This document shows, piece after piece, positions 27,882-37,098 of a DNA stretch of 64,000 nt. The notes beneath the pieces were generated by a model. That model did not search any database and was not told where the DNA came from. It worked only from the letters and a program-made list of their open reading frames with translations. The position numbers were made by a program, and so were the translations under genes. The DNA comes from Ferruginibacter sp. (GTDB taxonomy: Bacteria; Bacteroidota; Bacteroidia; Chitinophagales; Chitinophagaceae): positions 42,733 to 106,732 of the forward strand of contig JAEUVU010000015.1 of NCBI GenBank assembly GCA_016786725.1, given 5' to 3'. Each line of letters begins with the position of its first letter. The first letter of the stretch is position 1.

Positions 27882-28643
27882 ATGAAACTGTCACATGGCT
27901 TTGGTGGGATAATAGTTTGTATTGCCTTTTTATTTTCAAATGCACTGTTTTCACAAACATCATTTAACGGGTTGCAAAAGGTATTTAAGAATTCTCCTGC
28001 GGGTAAGATAGAAGATACCCTGAAACAGCAGTTCAGGGAAAAGAAATTGAGCTGGCCCCCGCAAACAGTTTTTGTGCGCTCATTCAAATACGACCGTGTG
28101 CTGGAAGTTTGGGTGAAAAATAAGAATATAGACAGCTTCACGCTTTTTAAAACATACAAGGTGTGTATGCAGAGTGGTAAAATAGGGCCCAAACGTTCAG
28201 AAGGCGATAACCAGGTGCCGGAAGGGTTTTACTACATCAATGAATATAATCCCCGCAGCACTTATCATCTGGCCCTCGGTTTAAATTATCCCAATGCATC
28301 TGATAAGGTACTGAGCGATCAGAAAAAGCCCGGCGGCGATATTTATATTCATGGCAACTGCGTATCTACCGGTTGCATTGCCATACAGGATTATCCTATT
28401 GAAGAAGTTTATTTTCTTGCCTCCATTGCTAAAGCAAACGGACAGGAATTTGTGCCGGTGCATATCTATCCTGTAAACTATGGGGTAAAAAAATCCCTGG
28501 ATTATTTTACTGAATCTATTAAGGGTAAACAGGCTGTCAGCAAAACCATCCTGGGCATCAAATCAGTTTATGATTATTTTCAAAAAGGTAAAAAACTACC
28601 CATCATCATTGTAAATAAAAAAGGGGATTACATTATTAATTAA
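27882..28643 (+). CDS. L,D-transpeptidase (YkuD domain) exported protein
   Basis: 253 residues with a signal peptide (ending ALFSQ, about residue 25) and a YkuD catalytic region including H157 and catalytic C165 in IHGNCVSTGCIAIQD. These enzymes cross-link peptidoglycan 3-3 or attach proteins to it in the periplasm; this one resembles the YafK branch (DpaA-like), some of which instead release lipoprotein from peptidoglycan. It is monocistronic, and its promoter lies inside a perfect inverted repeat. Confidence 0.9.
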   Translation: MKLSHGFGGIIVCIAFLFSNALFSQTSFNGLQKVFKNSPAGKIEDTLKQQFREKKLSWPPQTVFVRSFKYDRVLEVWVKNKNIDSFTLFKTYKVCMQSGKIGPKRSEGDNQVPEGFYYINEYNPRSTYHLALGLNYPNASDKVLSDQKKPGGDIYIHGNCVSTGCIAIQDYPIEEVYFLASIAKANGQEFVPVHIYPVNYGVKKSLDYFTESIKGKQAVSKTILGIKSVYDYFQKGKKLPIIIVNKKGDYIIN

Positions 28644-28665
28644 CGGGATCAATGCTCTTCCCCAT

Positions 28666-29025
28666 CTATCCAGTGCCTGGTTTTTCGGTAATACAGTAAG
28701 AGTGAATTGAAACTATTTTACTATTCCCGTCAAATACATACACATCGCAGGAAGAAACAAATGAAATCCGCTTTCCGTCACGCAAAAACTCTGCTGTTCC
28801 GTTAATTGCAATGCAATCTCCGTTTTCTATTAAATTCAATTGCTGGAAATTTGTAGTAACGCTGTTGAAATAGGCTGATATTTTTTCACAAAATATTTCA
28901 ATCTCCTTTTTCCCTTTTAAATATTGTTCTCCGGGTGTGTTCCAGATAGTTTGTTCCGTTAGGTAGTCAAAACATTTTTCAAATTTTCCTCCGGAGAAAG
29001 CCTGGGCTACTTCGCTCTTTGTCAT
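28666..29025 (-). CDS. SnoaL/NTF2-like small protein
   Basis: 119 residues with the alpha+beta cone pattern of NTF2-like proteins: FEKCFDYLTEQTIWNTPGEQ, INGTAEFLRDGKRISFVSSC, DVYVFDGNSKIVSIHSYCI. Such proteins bind small hydrophobic ligands or act as isomerases; the role here is unknown. It sits downstream of lysC on the same strand (29 bases), possibly cotranscribed. Confidence 0.75.
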   Translation of the reverse strand: MTKSEVAQAFSGGKFEKCFDYLTEQTIWNTPGEQYLKGKKEIEIFCEKISAYFNSVTTNFQQLNLIENGDCIAINGTAEFLRDGKRISFVSSCDVYVFDGNSKIVSIHSYCITEKPGTG

Positions 29026-29054
29026 AGTATAAAAAGTTTGTTCGAGGATTGTAT

Positions 29055-30317
29055 TTAACGCATCAATACCTGAATCGTTTCTGTTGTCTTCTGTTCCAGC
29101 ACAATTGTTTTTCCTTTTGTAAGTTCATATATCTTCTCTTGTGTATAATGCCTGATGGTAAGCAGGGTAAGATTTTTTTCTATCTGCACATCAAATATCT
29201 CAGAAGCAGCAAGTGCCAGCTTTTCAATTTTCTCTGCTTTATTATCTAAGCAACACAACAAACCGATTGCTCCGTTCTGTGAAAGATTGGGCCTTATTTT
29301 TATGGCAGCAAACATTTCGTGCAACTGGCTCATAGGCTTTTCTTCTACAAAGGAAAAGTCTTTAGAACTCAGTTCCATCAGCACCTGGTCTTTCTTTAAA
29401 ACAATAACCGGAGGCAGGTTGTGTACCGGCTTGCTGCTGATGACCGTACCCGGTAATTCGGGATTTAAAAAGCAACGCACATGCAGGGGGATGCCCTTAT
29501 TCTCCAACGGCTTGATAGTTTTAGGATGTATTACCTGTGCACCGTAATAGGCCATCTCCACCACTTCCCGGTAACTTAATTCGTAAATGTTTTTTGCATC
29601 GGGGAATTCTTTTGGGTCGGCACTCATCACCGCTTCTACATCTTTCCATATCGTCTGGCTTTCGGCATCTAAAATATTGGCAAATATGGCGGCACTGAAA
29701 TCACTGCCTTCCCTGCCAAGCGTGGTGCTTTCATTTTCATCTGTAGCGCCAATAAAACCCTGCGTTATCACAAGATCATATTCCTTAAACAAAGGCGCAA
29801 TATCTTCCTTTACTTTTTGCTGTGTATAGTTCCAGTTGATAAAGGCATCCCTGAAGTTATCATCTGTTCTTACGATGTCCCTTACATCTACCCATTTGTT
29901 TTTGATACCAATCTCATTGAGGTAAATACTAACCAATGAGGTGCTTAGTAATTCGCCGCAGCAAACTATCTGATCGTAATAATAATCATACTCCCTTACA
30001 GGTTTATCATGCAGCAGCCATTCAACTTCGGTAAAAAAATCTTTCAATTGATTTTCTGCCTGTTGCCGGTTTTGTGTGATAAGGTATTTTAAAGTAGTTA
30101 AGTGAGATTGCTTTACCTGCTCAAACAACTGTAAAGCATCCTCTTTTTTTCCTTCATAAAAAGCATCCACCACTTTTTCAAGCGCATTGGTTGTTTTACC
30201 CATGGCAGAAATAATGATGAGTATTTTTTCTCGTTTAAACGAACCGATGATATCACCGGTATTTTTTATCCTGTCTGTTGAATTGATACTGGCGCCGCCG
30301 AACTTAAAAACCTTCAT
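29055..30317 (-). CDS. lysC: aspartate kinase
   Basis: I place the start at ATG 30317 because MKVFKFGGASINSTDRIKN is the canonical aspartokinase N-terminus; the upstream in-frame extension is repeat-derived. 420 residues: kinase domain (about 1-275, with STTLGREGSDFSAAI) and C-terminal ACT domains (about 290-420). It phosphorylates aspartate, the first step to lysine, threonine and methionine, and the ACT region implies feedback control. It is divergent from fbp. Confidence 0.94.
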   Translation of the reverse strand: MKVFKFGGASINSTDRIKNTGDIIGSFKREKILIIISAMGKTTNALEKVVDAFYEGKKEDALQLFEQVKQSHLTTLKYLITQNRQQAENQLKDFFTEVEWLLHDKPVREYDYYYDQIVCCGELLSTSLVSIYLNEIGIKNKWVDVRDIVRTDDNFRDAFINWNYTQQKVKEDIAPLFKEYDLVITQGFIGATDENESTTLGREGSDFSAAIFANILDAESQTIWKDVEAVMSADPKEFPDAKNIYELSYREVVEMAYYGAQVIHPKTIKPLENKGIPLHVRCFLNPELPGTVISSKPVHNLPPVIVLKKDQVLMELSSKDFSFVEEKPMSQLHEMFAAIKIRPNLSQNGAIGLLCCLDNKAEKIEKLALAASEIFDVQIEKNLTLLTIRHYTQEKIYELTKGKTIVLEQKTTETIQVLMR

Positions 30318-30334
30318 ATTGATAATTTGCTGAT

Positions 30335-30376
30335 TTGCAGATGTGCTAATAGGCTGATGAAGATACACATCTGCAA
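30335..30376. repeat. inverted repeat in the lysC-fbp divergent region
   Basis: TTGCAGATGTG (30335-30345) and CACATCTGCAA (30366-30376) are perfectly complementary across 20 bases. It lies 18 bases before the lysC ATG, so it could be an operator or another dispersed repeat. Confidence 0.55.
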
Positions 30377-30452
30377 TTATTGTTAAATGCTTATTTTTGG
30401 TTGCAAAATTAATGCCCCTGCGTATCGGGACAAAATCATAAAACAAAGCTAT

Positions 30453-31496
30453 ATGAATACCAACCGCCGCATACAAACCTTAGATGAATTTACCATTCAG
30501 CAAATGCGTGATTTCCCCCATGCAACAGGCGAACTGGCCGGGCTTTTGCGTGACCTGGGCCTTGCCGCAAAACGGGTTAATGTAGAAGTAAACAAAGCCG
30601 GGCTGGTAGATATTTTAGGTGATGAAGGCAGTATTAATGTGCAGGGCGAAGAAGTAAAAAAACTGGATGTGTACGCCAATAACCAGTTTATGGGCGTACT
30701 CAAGCATGGTATAAGCTGCGCCGGTATTGGCAGCGAAGAAATGGATGATATTGTGGTGTTTGACGACCCGGTGAGCAATAAAAGCAAATACGTTTGCCTT
30801 TTTGATCCGTTGGACGGCAGCAGTAATATTGATGTGAATGTTTCCATCGGTACCATCTTCAGCATTTTCCGCAGGGTGAGTGAACTGGGCAAGCCGGCCA
30901 CACAGGAAGATTTTTTGCAGCAGGGAAACAAACAGGTGGCAGCAGGATATGTGATCTATGGCTCGTCAACCATGTTTGTATATGCAACCAGGAGAGGAGT
31001 GAATGGTTTTACATTGGATCAGTCAATTGGGGAATATACATTAAGCCATCCCGATATCAAGTGCCCCGATAGTGGCAAAATGTATTCGGTAAACCACGGT
31101 AATTTTTTTCAGTACCAGGAAGGAGTGAAGCAATATATAACCTGCTGCCAGAAAAAAGACAAGACGAATGGCGGACCTTATACACAACGCTACATTGGCA
31201 GTATGGTGGCGGATGTGCACCGCAATTTGATTAAAGGCGGCATCTTTATGTATCCCGGCACCACATCAAAACCAAAAGGCAAATTAAGGTTGCTGTACGA
31301 GTGCAATCCTTTTGCATTTATTGTTGAAAAAGCAGGTGGGGTGGCTACCAATGGAGAAATACCGATACTGGATATTCAGCCAACAGAATTGCATCAGAGA
31401 ACGCCATTCTTTATCGGTAGTAAATTGATGATGGAGGAGATGGATAAATATTATAAAGCCTCACCCCAACCCCTCTCCAAAGGAGAGGGAACTTGA
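30453..31496 (+). CDS. fbp: class I fructose-1,6-bisphosphatase
   Basis: Starting at ATG 30453 gives MNTNRRIQTLDEFTIQQMRD, the usual N-terminus, and 347 residues. The metal and substrate motif FDPLDGSSNIDVN and the later YIGSMVADVHRNLIKGGIFM are intact. It hydrolyses fructose-1,6-bisphosphate in gluconeogenesis. The last twelve residues (ASPQPLSKGEGT) and the stop codon come from a CTCTCCAAAGGAGAGGG repeat arm, so the natural C-terminus has been replaced. Confidence 0.96.
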   Translation: MNTNRRIQTLDEFTIQQMRDFPHATGELAGLLRDLGLAAKRVNVEVNKAGLVDILGDEGSINVQGEEVKKLDVYANNQFMGVLKHGISCAGIGSEEMDDIVVFDDPVSNKSKYVCLFDPLDGSSNIDVNVSIGTIFSIFRRVSELGKPATQEDFLQQGNKQVAAGYVIYGSSTMFVYATRRGVNGFTLDQSIGEYTLSHPDIKCPDSGKMYSVNHGNFFQYQEGVKQYITCCQKKDKTNGGPYTQRYIGSMVADVHRNLIKGGIFMYPGTTSKPKGKLRLLYECNPFAFIVEKAGGVATNGEIPILDIQPTELHQRTPFFIGSKLMMEEMDKYYKASPQPLSKGEGT

Positions 31497-31646
31497 AGAT
31501 GAAAGCGGAGATTACATTTTACAAAAGATATCGGATATGTTAAATTAGATACTTTGCTGACCTTTAAATTAATTTGAAAAAGTAAATAAACAAATCGCTT
31601 CAAACTACCAGTTCCTTCCCCTTTGGGGAAGGGTTGGGATGGGGCT
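31457..31646. repeat. long inverted repeat spanning the fbp end and the ABC gene leader
   Basis: The left arm (31457-31495, AGCCTCACCCCAACCCCTC...) and right arm (31608-31646, ...AGGGTTGGGATGGGGCT) are imperfect inverted copies, each with an inner palindrome (CTCTCCAAAGGAGAG and TTCCCCTTTGGGGAA). They enclose 112 AT-rich bases without a gene. Confidence 0.75.
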
Positions 31647-31653
31647 CTAAATT

Positions 31654-32412
31654 ATGAACACGATCATATCAGTAAAAAACCTGGTTAAAAATTACGGCGG
31701 CTTCAATGCTGTAAAAGGAATCTCTTTTGAAGTGTATGAAGGAGAAATATTTGGTTTACTTGGACCCAATGGAGCCGGTAAATCAACCACGCTGGAGATC
31801 ATTGAAACCCTTCGGGAAAAAACGAGCGGCGAAGTGATCGTTTGCGGAATGAGCCTGGATAAAGAGCCCGACAACATTAAAAAAGTAATTGGTGTACAAT
31901 TGCAGACATCGGGATATTATCCCGGACTTACATTGGTTGAATTAATTAAACTATTTGGCGGTTTGTATAATGAAGAAGTAGATCCGGCAGCATTATTAAA
32001 ACTCGTTAATCTAACAGATAAGGCAAAAAACAAGTTTAAAGAATTAAGCGGCGGCCAAAAGCAACGCTTCTCTATTGCCACCACGCTTATCAACAAGCCC
32101 AAGATCATTTTTCTTGATGAACCCACAACGGGCCTTGATCCGCAGGCGAGGAGAAATTTATGGGATCTCATAAGAAACATCCGCTCCCAGGGAACCACCG
32201 TTATCATCACCACACACTATATGGACGAAGCCGAGCAGCTTTGCGACCGCATTGCCATCATGGATGAAGGAAAGATCATTTCCCTGGACAGTCCGGATAA
32301 AATGATTGACGACCTTGTGAGCACTGGCTTTGAGCGCCCCAAACAGGTAAAAGCAGCCAGCCTGGAGGACGTTTTCATACATTTAACAGGCAAGGAAATG
32401 CGGGATGAATAA
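31654..32412 (+). CDS. ABC transporter ATP-binding protein (no adjacent permease)
   Basis: 252 residues with Walker A GPNGAGKST (37-45), signature LSGGQKQRFS (131-140), Walker B IIFLDEPTTGLDP (151-163) and switch histidine H188 in TTHYMDEAEQ. It is of the DrrA/NatA type that normally pairs with an ABC-2 permease. No permease gene is adjacent: upstream is a repeat and fbp, downstream an FKBP gene after 44 bases. The partner must be elsewhere or has been lost. Confidence 0.9.
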   Translation: MNTIISVKNLVKNYGGFNAVKGISFEVYEGEIFGLLGPNGAGKSTTLEIIETLREKTSGEVIVCGMSLDKEPDNIKKVIGVQLQTSGYYPGLTLVELIKLFGGLYNEEVDPAALLKLVNLTDKAKNKFKELSGGQKQRFSIATTLINKPKIIFLDEPTTGLDPQARRNLWDLIRNIRSQGTTVIITTHYMDEAEQLCDRIAIMDEGKIISLDSPDKMIDDLVSTGFERPKQVKAASLEDVFIHLTGKEMRDE

Positions 32413-32456
32413 AAAGCCGTTTATTTGCAATTCAATTTTACAACAAACATAAACAA

Positions 32457-33209
32457 ATGAAAAAAGCATTACTAAGTTCAGTTTTTTTATTAGCCGTATC
32501 ATCTGTAGCTGTAGCACAGGGCGGTACAAAACCCGCAGCTAAACCTGTTGCCAGGCCTGCGGCTCCTGCTGCCGCTGCTCCAAAATTCAAGAACCTTATA
32601 GACAGTTTCAGTTATGCCGCCGGCTTTAATGTGGCCACCAATATGCAGGCACAGGGTATTAACAAACTAAATGCTGCCATGATGAACAGGGGTATCCAGG
32701 ATGTGTTTAACAAAAGTACGCCCCTGTTAACGCAGGACCTGATAAATTCCACCATGCAAAAGCAGCTTGATATTTTTGCAATGGAAAAAGGCGCTGAAGC
32801 AGAAAAGAAAGGCAAGGCTTTTATGGATGCCAATAAAAAACGCCCCGGTGTTACAACTACTGCCAGTGGCTTGCAATATGAAGTAATCAAAAACGGAGAT
32901 GCCAATACACCCACAGCAAAAGGGGTTGATACGGTTGTGGTAAACTACCGGGTTTCTTTATTTGATGGAGAAGACATCGAGAACAGTTTTAAAAGCGGGC
33001 AGCCTGCTGTATTCCCGGTGATGGGTGTTATTAAAGGCTGGATAGAAGTATTGCAGTTAATGCGCAAGGGCGATCATTGGAAAGTGTATGTACCAAGCGA
33101 GCTGGCTTATGGCGCTGCCGGTAATGGTGCTGCCATTCCTCCTTTTTCAACTTTAAAATTTGAGATATCGCTGGAAGATATAAAGCCGGCTGCAGCTCCC
33201 GGTAACTAA
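32457..33209 (+). CDS. exported FKBP-type peptidyl-prolyl isomerase
   Basis: 250 residues: signal peptide (MKKALLSSVFLLAVSSVAVA), an alanine-proline-rich linker (about 24-45), an N-terminal helical dimerisation segment (about 46-125) and an FKBP domain (about 130-243, with YVPSELAYGAAGNGAAIPPF). It catalyses prolyl isomerisation in the periplasm, like FkpA. The YfiT-like gene begins 11 bases downstream. Confidence 0.94.
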   Translation: MKKALLSSVFLLAVSSVAVAQGGTKPAAKPVARPAAPAAAAPKFKNLIDSFSYAAGFNVATNMQAQGINKLNAAMMNRGIQDVFNKSTPLLTQDLINSTMQKQLDIFAMEKGAEAEKKGKAFMDANKKRPGVTTTASGLQYEVIKNGDANTPTAKGVDTVVVNYRVSLFDGEDIENSFKSGQPAVFPVMGVIKGWIEVLQLMRKGDHWKVYVPSELAYGAAGNGAAIPPFSTLKFEISLEDIKPAAAPGN

Positions 33210-33220
33210 GCATCACTTGT

Positions 33221-33751
33221 ATGACTGAAGATCCAAGATACCCGATAGGGAAATATATAGCCCAGCCATTCTCCGAAAAACAATTGGGAGAATGGCTGAT
33301 TGATATTAAGTACCTTCCACAGCACCTGGAAAATGCCATTCTCAATTTAGATGAGGCACAATTGAACACACCTTACCGCGATGGGGGCTGGACGGTGAAA
33401 CAACTGGTACACCATGTAGCCGACAGCCATATGAATGCCTATATCCGTTTTAAACTCGGGCTTACTGAAGAAAGCCCTGTAACCATAAGGCCTTATGATG
33501 AAAACGCATGGGCCGAAATGAATGATACGAAGAATCTGCCTGTCAATCTCTCTTTAACCATATTGCATGCATTGCACGCCCGTTGGTACGAAATTCTAAG
33601 GCATCTTACCGAAGCTGATTTTCAAAGAACCGTTTATCATCCCGCAAATAAAAAAGAAATGACGCTCTGGTTTGTGCTGGGTATGTATGCCTGGCATAGC
33701 CGCCACCATACGGCGCATGTAACGTCGCTGAGGGAGAGAATGGAGTGGTGA
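33221..33751 (+). CDS. YfiT/BstA-like bacillithiol S-transferase (DinB superfamily)
   Basis: 176 residues beginning DPRYPIGKYIAQP, with a DinB-like four-helix bundle. The metal-binding histidines are H65 (LVHHVADSHMNAY), H159 and H163 (AWHSRHHTAHV). In Bacillus, YfiT-like proteins are metal-dependent and the BstA group transfers bacillithiol to electrophiles. The presence of bshC in the window supports that reading, although the substrate is unknown. It probably shares a transcript with the FKBP gene. Confidence 0.88.
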   Translation: MTEDPRYPIGKYIAQPFSEKQLGEWLIDIKYLPQHLENAILNLDEAQLNTPYRDGGWTVKQLVHHVADSHMNAYIRFKLGLTEESPVTIRPYDENAWAEMNDTKNLPVNLSLTILHALHARWYEILRHLTEADFQRTVYHPANKKEMTLWFVLGMYAWHSRHHTAHVTSLRERMEW

Positions 33752-33884
33752 GAAGTTGAAAAGTTGAAAGGTTATGCGGAGTAATCGGCAAAGAATAAAC
33801 CGGAGGTGATGAAAGCTGAGTAGCAGATGAACTGCTGCCCCTTATTAATTTCTCAACTTATAAATTGATCAACTGAAACCTGTA

Positions 33885-34436
33885 ATGAACTGGAAAAAAC
33901 TTTCAACAGAATACCTCAGCAATCACCCTTACTTTACAGCACGTAAAGATGTTTGCGAAATGCAGAACGGTACCATCGTTCCTGCTTATTTTGTGGTAGA
34001 ACTACCCGAATCAGTTTGTGCAATGGCGCTTACCGAAAACAATGAAGTGATACTGGTAAAGCAATACCGCCATCCCATTGAAGAAAGTATTGTAGAACTA
34101 CCCGGCGGTTTTGTTGATAAAGGCGAAGCTCCCGAAACTGCCATTGCCCGTGAACTGCAAGAAGAGACCGGTTACCGGTTTTCTGATTTTCATTATTTAG
34201 GCCGCACAGCAGCAAACCCCGGGGTACTCAATAATTTTACAAAGCTGTTTCTTGCAACCGGCGGAAAAAAAGCAGCTGAACAAAAACTGGATTATAACGA
34301 AGAAATTGAGATCAAACTTTTTCCGCTGGAAGAAGTAAGGAAAATACTGATGAATGGCGAGATCGTTCAGGCTATGCATGCTACCTGTTTGTTTTATGGG
34401 TTTGAGAAACTGGATGAACTAAACAGTAAAATTTAA
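33885..34436 (+). CDS. NUDIX hydrolase (ADP-ribose pyrophosphatase-like)
   Basis: 183 residues with a full Nudix box from G75 to Y97 (GGFVDKGEAPETAIARELQE then ETGY). The N-terminal domain and the VPAYFVVELPESV, VKQYRHPIEESIVELPGG context fit ADP-ribose/ADP-sugar pyrophosphatases. The exact substrate is inferred. It is followed after 4 bases by the DUF6624 gene. GTTGAAA-type repeats lie upstream (about 33755-33769 and 33850-33875). Confidence 0.93.
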   Translation: MNWKKLSTEYLSNHPYFTARKDVCEMQNGTIVPAYFVVELPESVCAMALTENNEVILVKQYRHPIEESIVELPGGFVDKGEAPETAIARELQEETGYRFSDFHYLGRTAANPGVLNNFTKLFLATGGKKAAEQKLDYNEEIEIKLFPLEEVRKILMNGEIVQAMHATCLFYGFEKLDELNSKI

Positions 34437-34440
34437 AAAT

Positions 34441-35043
34441 ATGAAAATTTTAAACCTCATCCTGCTCATTATCATTTGTTCGGGCACTTCTGCACAGGCG
34501 CAAAAAGCAGACAGCTCACTGATAAAATTAATTGACAGTTTATATACCGCTGATCAGGCTACTGCTCTTATAAGGCCCGGCGACAGTGCTGCTGCGGCTT
34601 ATCAAAGAGTTATCCGCTCCAATTTTTTCTATACAAAACAGATTCTGGATACTTATGGATTTCCCGGATATGATTTTGTGGGAAAAGAAACTTCGGGCAA
34701 ATATTTTCTGCTGGTGCAGCACAGCGATTTTGATGTGGAATTTCAGAAAAGAGCTTTAAACCTGATGAAAAAACAGGTACTCAAAACAAATGCTTCAGGG
34801 CAGAACTATGCTTTTTTAGTTGACAGAACTAACTTAAATGAAGGTAAGCCACAGATTTATGGAACACAGATCATCATGAGTGGCAATACTCAATTAAAGC
34901 CCTGCAGGGACATAAAGAATTTAGATAAAAGGCGAAAATCAGTAGGGTTGGAGCCGGTTAAAGAGTATCTTGAAAAATGCAATGATGTTTTTTACCAGAT
35001 GAACCCGGGAGAGAAGAAACCGGAGAAGAAAAATCCGAATTGA
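34441..35043 (+). CDS. DUF6624 family exported protein
   Basis: 200 residues, signal peptide (MKILNLILLIIICSGTSAQA), then YGFPGYDFVGKETSGKYFLL, VQHSDFDVEFQKRALNLMKK and a closing KRRKSVGLEPVKEYLEKCND, the pattern of DUF6624. The function is unknown. The tail is lysine- and proline-rich. It is 4 bases behind the NUDIX gene, so the two are cotranscribed. Confidence 0.8.
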   Translation: MKILNLILLIIICSGTSAQAQKADSSLIKLIDSLYTADQATALIRPGDSAAAAYQRVIRSNFFYTKQILDTYGFPGYDFVGKETSGKYFLLVQHSDFDVEFQKRALNLMKKQVLKTNASGQNYAFLVDRTNLNEGKPQIYGTQIIMSGNTQLKPCRDIKNLDKRRKSVGLEPVKEYLEKCNDVFYQMNPGEKKPEKKNPN

Positions 35044-35188
35044 TTATCGGGTGATTTGCAAATAATACCTGCATTTAAGTTTTGGAGAAATAGTACATTA
35101 GCTGGTGATAGATTGTTAGCGCCGGGTACAAAAGCCATCTTTTAGTTATAACTAATGCCGGCTTTTCACACAACAATAATTCTTGGTT

Positions 35189-35371
35189 ATGGAATTCATC
35201 CTGATCATCATCATTGGTTTAATCTGGCTATTGCCGGTTTATATGAAAGCCACTTCCCACAGAACCAACGGGGGCGAAAAAATTGCGTGGGTACTGGCCA
35301 TATTCTTTATATCCTGGTTTGCTTGGATATTTTATTTGTTACTGGCACCCATAAGTAAGCGCAATGATTAA
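35189..35371 (+). CDS. small two-helix membrane protein (superinfection-immunity-like)
   Basis: I choose ATG 35189 (MEFILIIIIGLIWLLPVYMK) over the TTG two codons upstream. 60 residues with helices at about 2-18 and 30-50 and a lysine/arginine end. The pattern, including ISWFAWIFYLLLAP after a GGEK turn, resembles the superinfection-immunity/PLDc_N-like small proteins. The role is unknown. Confidence 0.65.
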   Translation: MEFILIIIIGLIWLLPVYMKATSHRTNGGEKIAWVLAIFFISWFAWIFYLLLAPISKRND

Positions 35372-35663
35372 AATTGTTCTATCGGTTGGTGTTCTTACCT
35401 AACGGAATGAAATTTTCCCAGCGGGGTTTTTACTGTATAAATTATGCAGGTATATGGTATTAATGGCAACGTCCGCCATCGGTTTTTCGCAGCAGCGGGG
35501 ATAAACTATGCATAGTGTGCTTGCGAAAGTACAGTTGAGATAATGCTTGTCTGTTACAAGCAGCCAGTAAGGTGTCTGGCCACTATGCATACTCTGAAAC
35601 GTTAAGGTTGCTTTTGTAACTCCGGTTACTGTAAAATTAAAAGTATTTGTAGTGGCCTGACAC
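35372..35663. other. gene-free interval with repeat fragments
   Basis: TCCCAGCGGGGTTTT (about 35409-35423) repeats the motif at 16619. CTATGCATA segments near 35508 and 35581 are inverted to each other. A minus-strand frame through here runs into folC in another phase and has no family features. Confidence 0.4.
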
Positions 35664-36956
35664 CTACACAATCTCCGCCACCAAAAACACACTTCCACAA
35701 ACAATAATAATATCGCCTTGCCCGGCATTTAGTTTGGCTGCTTTAATGGCTTCATTCACATCATCAAAACTGTCTCCATGCAGTTCAAAAGCTTTAGCTT
35801 TTTCCTGTAAGTCTTTATGTGGCATTGCACGGTCAATATGTGCATTGGTGAAATAGTAAGTTGCATTTTTTGGAAGCAGTGAAAGAACTTTGGAAACGTC
35901 TTTGTCTTTTACCATGCCAATTATGAAATGTACGGTGTTTGATGTACGGTGTACGACGGACAGCTGATGGAGTAGTTGTTTGATTCCGTCTTCATTGTGG
36001 GCAACGTCAAGTATGATGGTTGGGTTGGTGCTTATCACATCCCAGCGGCCATAAAGGCCGGTAAGCTTTTTTACATTTTTGAGCGCCAGCTTTTCAGCTT
36101 CATTTGTTATGTTGCAGCCATAGTGCATCAAAATGCCTTCGGCACAAAGAACGGTGCAAATGTTTTTGGTTTGGTAAAGGCCATTAAGGTCAAGTTCAAA
36201 ATATTCGGTTACGTTCTGGTCGGTACCTGTTACATAGCAGCTAAGCAATTGCGGGCTGTATTTTACATTGCTGACTGCATATCCATCCTGTGCAAAGAAA
36301 ACAGGGGCTTTGCATTGCAATGCTTTTTCAACAAATACATTTTTTGTTTCAGGCAGGTATTCGCCAATAACAACCGGTACGCCGGGTTTGATGATGCCTG
36401 CTTTTTCTGCTGCGATCTTTTCAAGCGTATCGCCCAGTATATCCATATGGTCGTAACCAATATTGGTGATGATGGAGAGGAGGGGGGTAATGATGTTGGT
36501 ACTGTCTAACCTGCCGCCGAGGCCGGTTTCAATAACAGCTATATCTACTTTTTCTTTTTCAAAATAATCAAAAGCCATGGCAACGGTGAGTTCAAAAAAT
36601 GATGGTTGAATTTCTTCTGAAATTGTTTTTGTCCTCTCAACAAAATTAATCACAAAATCTTCACTCACCATTTCTCCGTTGATCTTTATGCGTTCTCTAA
36701 AATCTTTTAAATGTGGCGAAGTGTATAAACCTGTTTTATAACCAGCCTGTTGTAAAATAGCCGCCAGCATATGGCTGGTACTGCCTTTGCCATTGGTGCC
36801 GGCAATATGTATGCTTTTGAATTTTGTGTGTGGATTATCTAATGCTTTGCACAATGCAATGGTATTATGCAGATCTTCTTTGTATGCAGCAGCGCCAATG
36901 CGGCTGTACATGGGCAGTTGAGAGTAGAGATAATGTAAAGTTTGCTGATAGGTCAT
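35664..36956 (-). CDS. folC: bifunctional folylpolyglutamate/dihydrofolate synthase
   Basis: 430 residues of the Mur ligase fold: HIAGTNGKGSTSHMLA P-loop (about 49-64), TSPHLKDFRERIKINGEMVS, IETGLGGRLDSTN, and a C-terminal domain with ILDVAHNEDGI. It adds glutamate to dihydropteroate or folates in the cytoplasm. It is downstream of the TonB-like gene on the same strand, a common order in Bacteroidota, separated by repeats. Confidence 0.95.
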   Translation of the reverse strand: MTYQQTLHYLYSQLPMYSRIGAAAYKEDLHNTIALCKALDNPHTKFKSIHIAGTNGKGSTSHMLAAILQQAGYKTGLYTSPHLKDFRERIKINGEMVSEDFVINFVERTKTISEEIQPSFFELTVAMAFDYFEKEKVDIAVIETGLGGRLDSTNIITPLLSIITNIGYDHMDILGDTLEKIAAEKAGIIKPGVPVVIGEYLPETKNVFVEKALQCKAPVFFAQDGYAVSNVKYSPQLLSCYVTGTDQNVTEYFELDLNGLYQTKNICTVLCAEGILMHYGCNITNEAEKLALKNVKKLTGLYGRWDVISTNPTIILDVAHNEDGIKQLLHQLSVVHRTSNTVHFIIGMVKDKDVSKVLSLLPKNATYYFTNAHIDRAMPHKDLQEKAKAFELHGDSFDDVNEAIKAAKLNAGQGDIIIVCGSVFLVAEIV

Positions 36957-37098
36957 TTAAATGTACAATTTACAATGTTGGATGTACGACAGCAAATGTA
37001 GGTAAAGATAGATACTTCGGCTCCGCTCAGCATTGATTTGCAGTACAAGAGTGCGATGCCTGTGAAGCTGAATAGATAGAGAATGCCTGGTACATAAA

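Noticed and set aside
35976..36509. 177-codon plus-strand frame opposite folC
   Set aside because: It is fully antisense to folC and its composition reflects the opposite strand.
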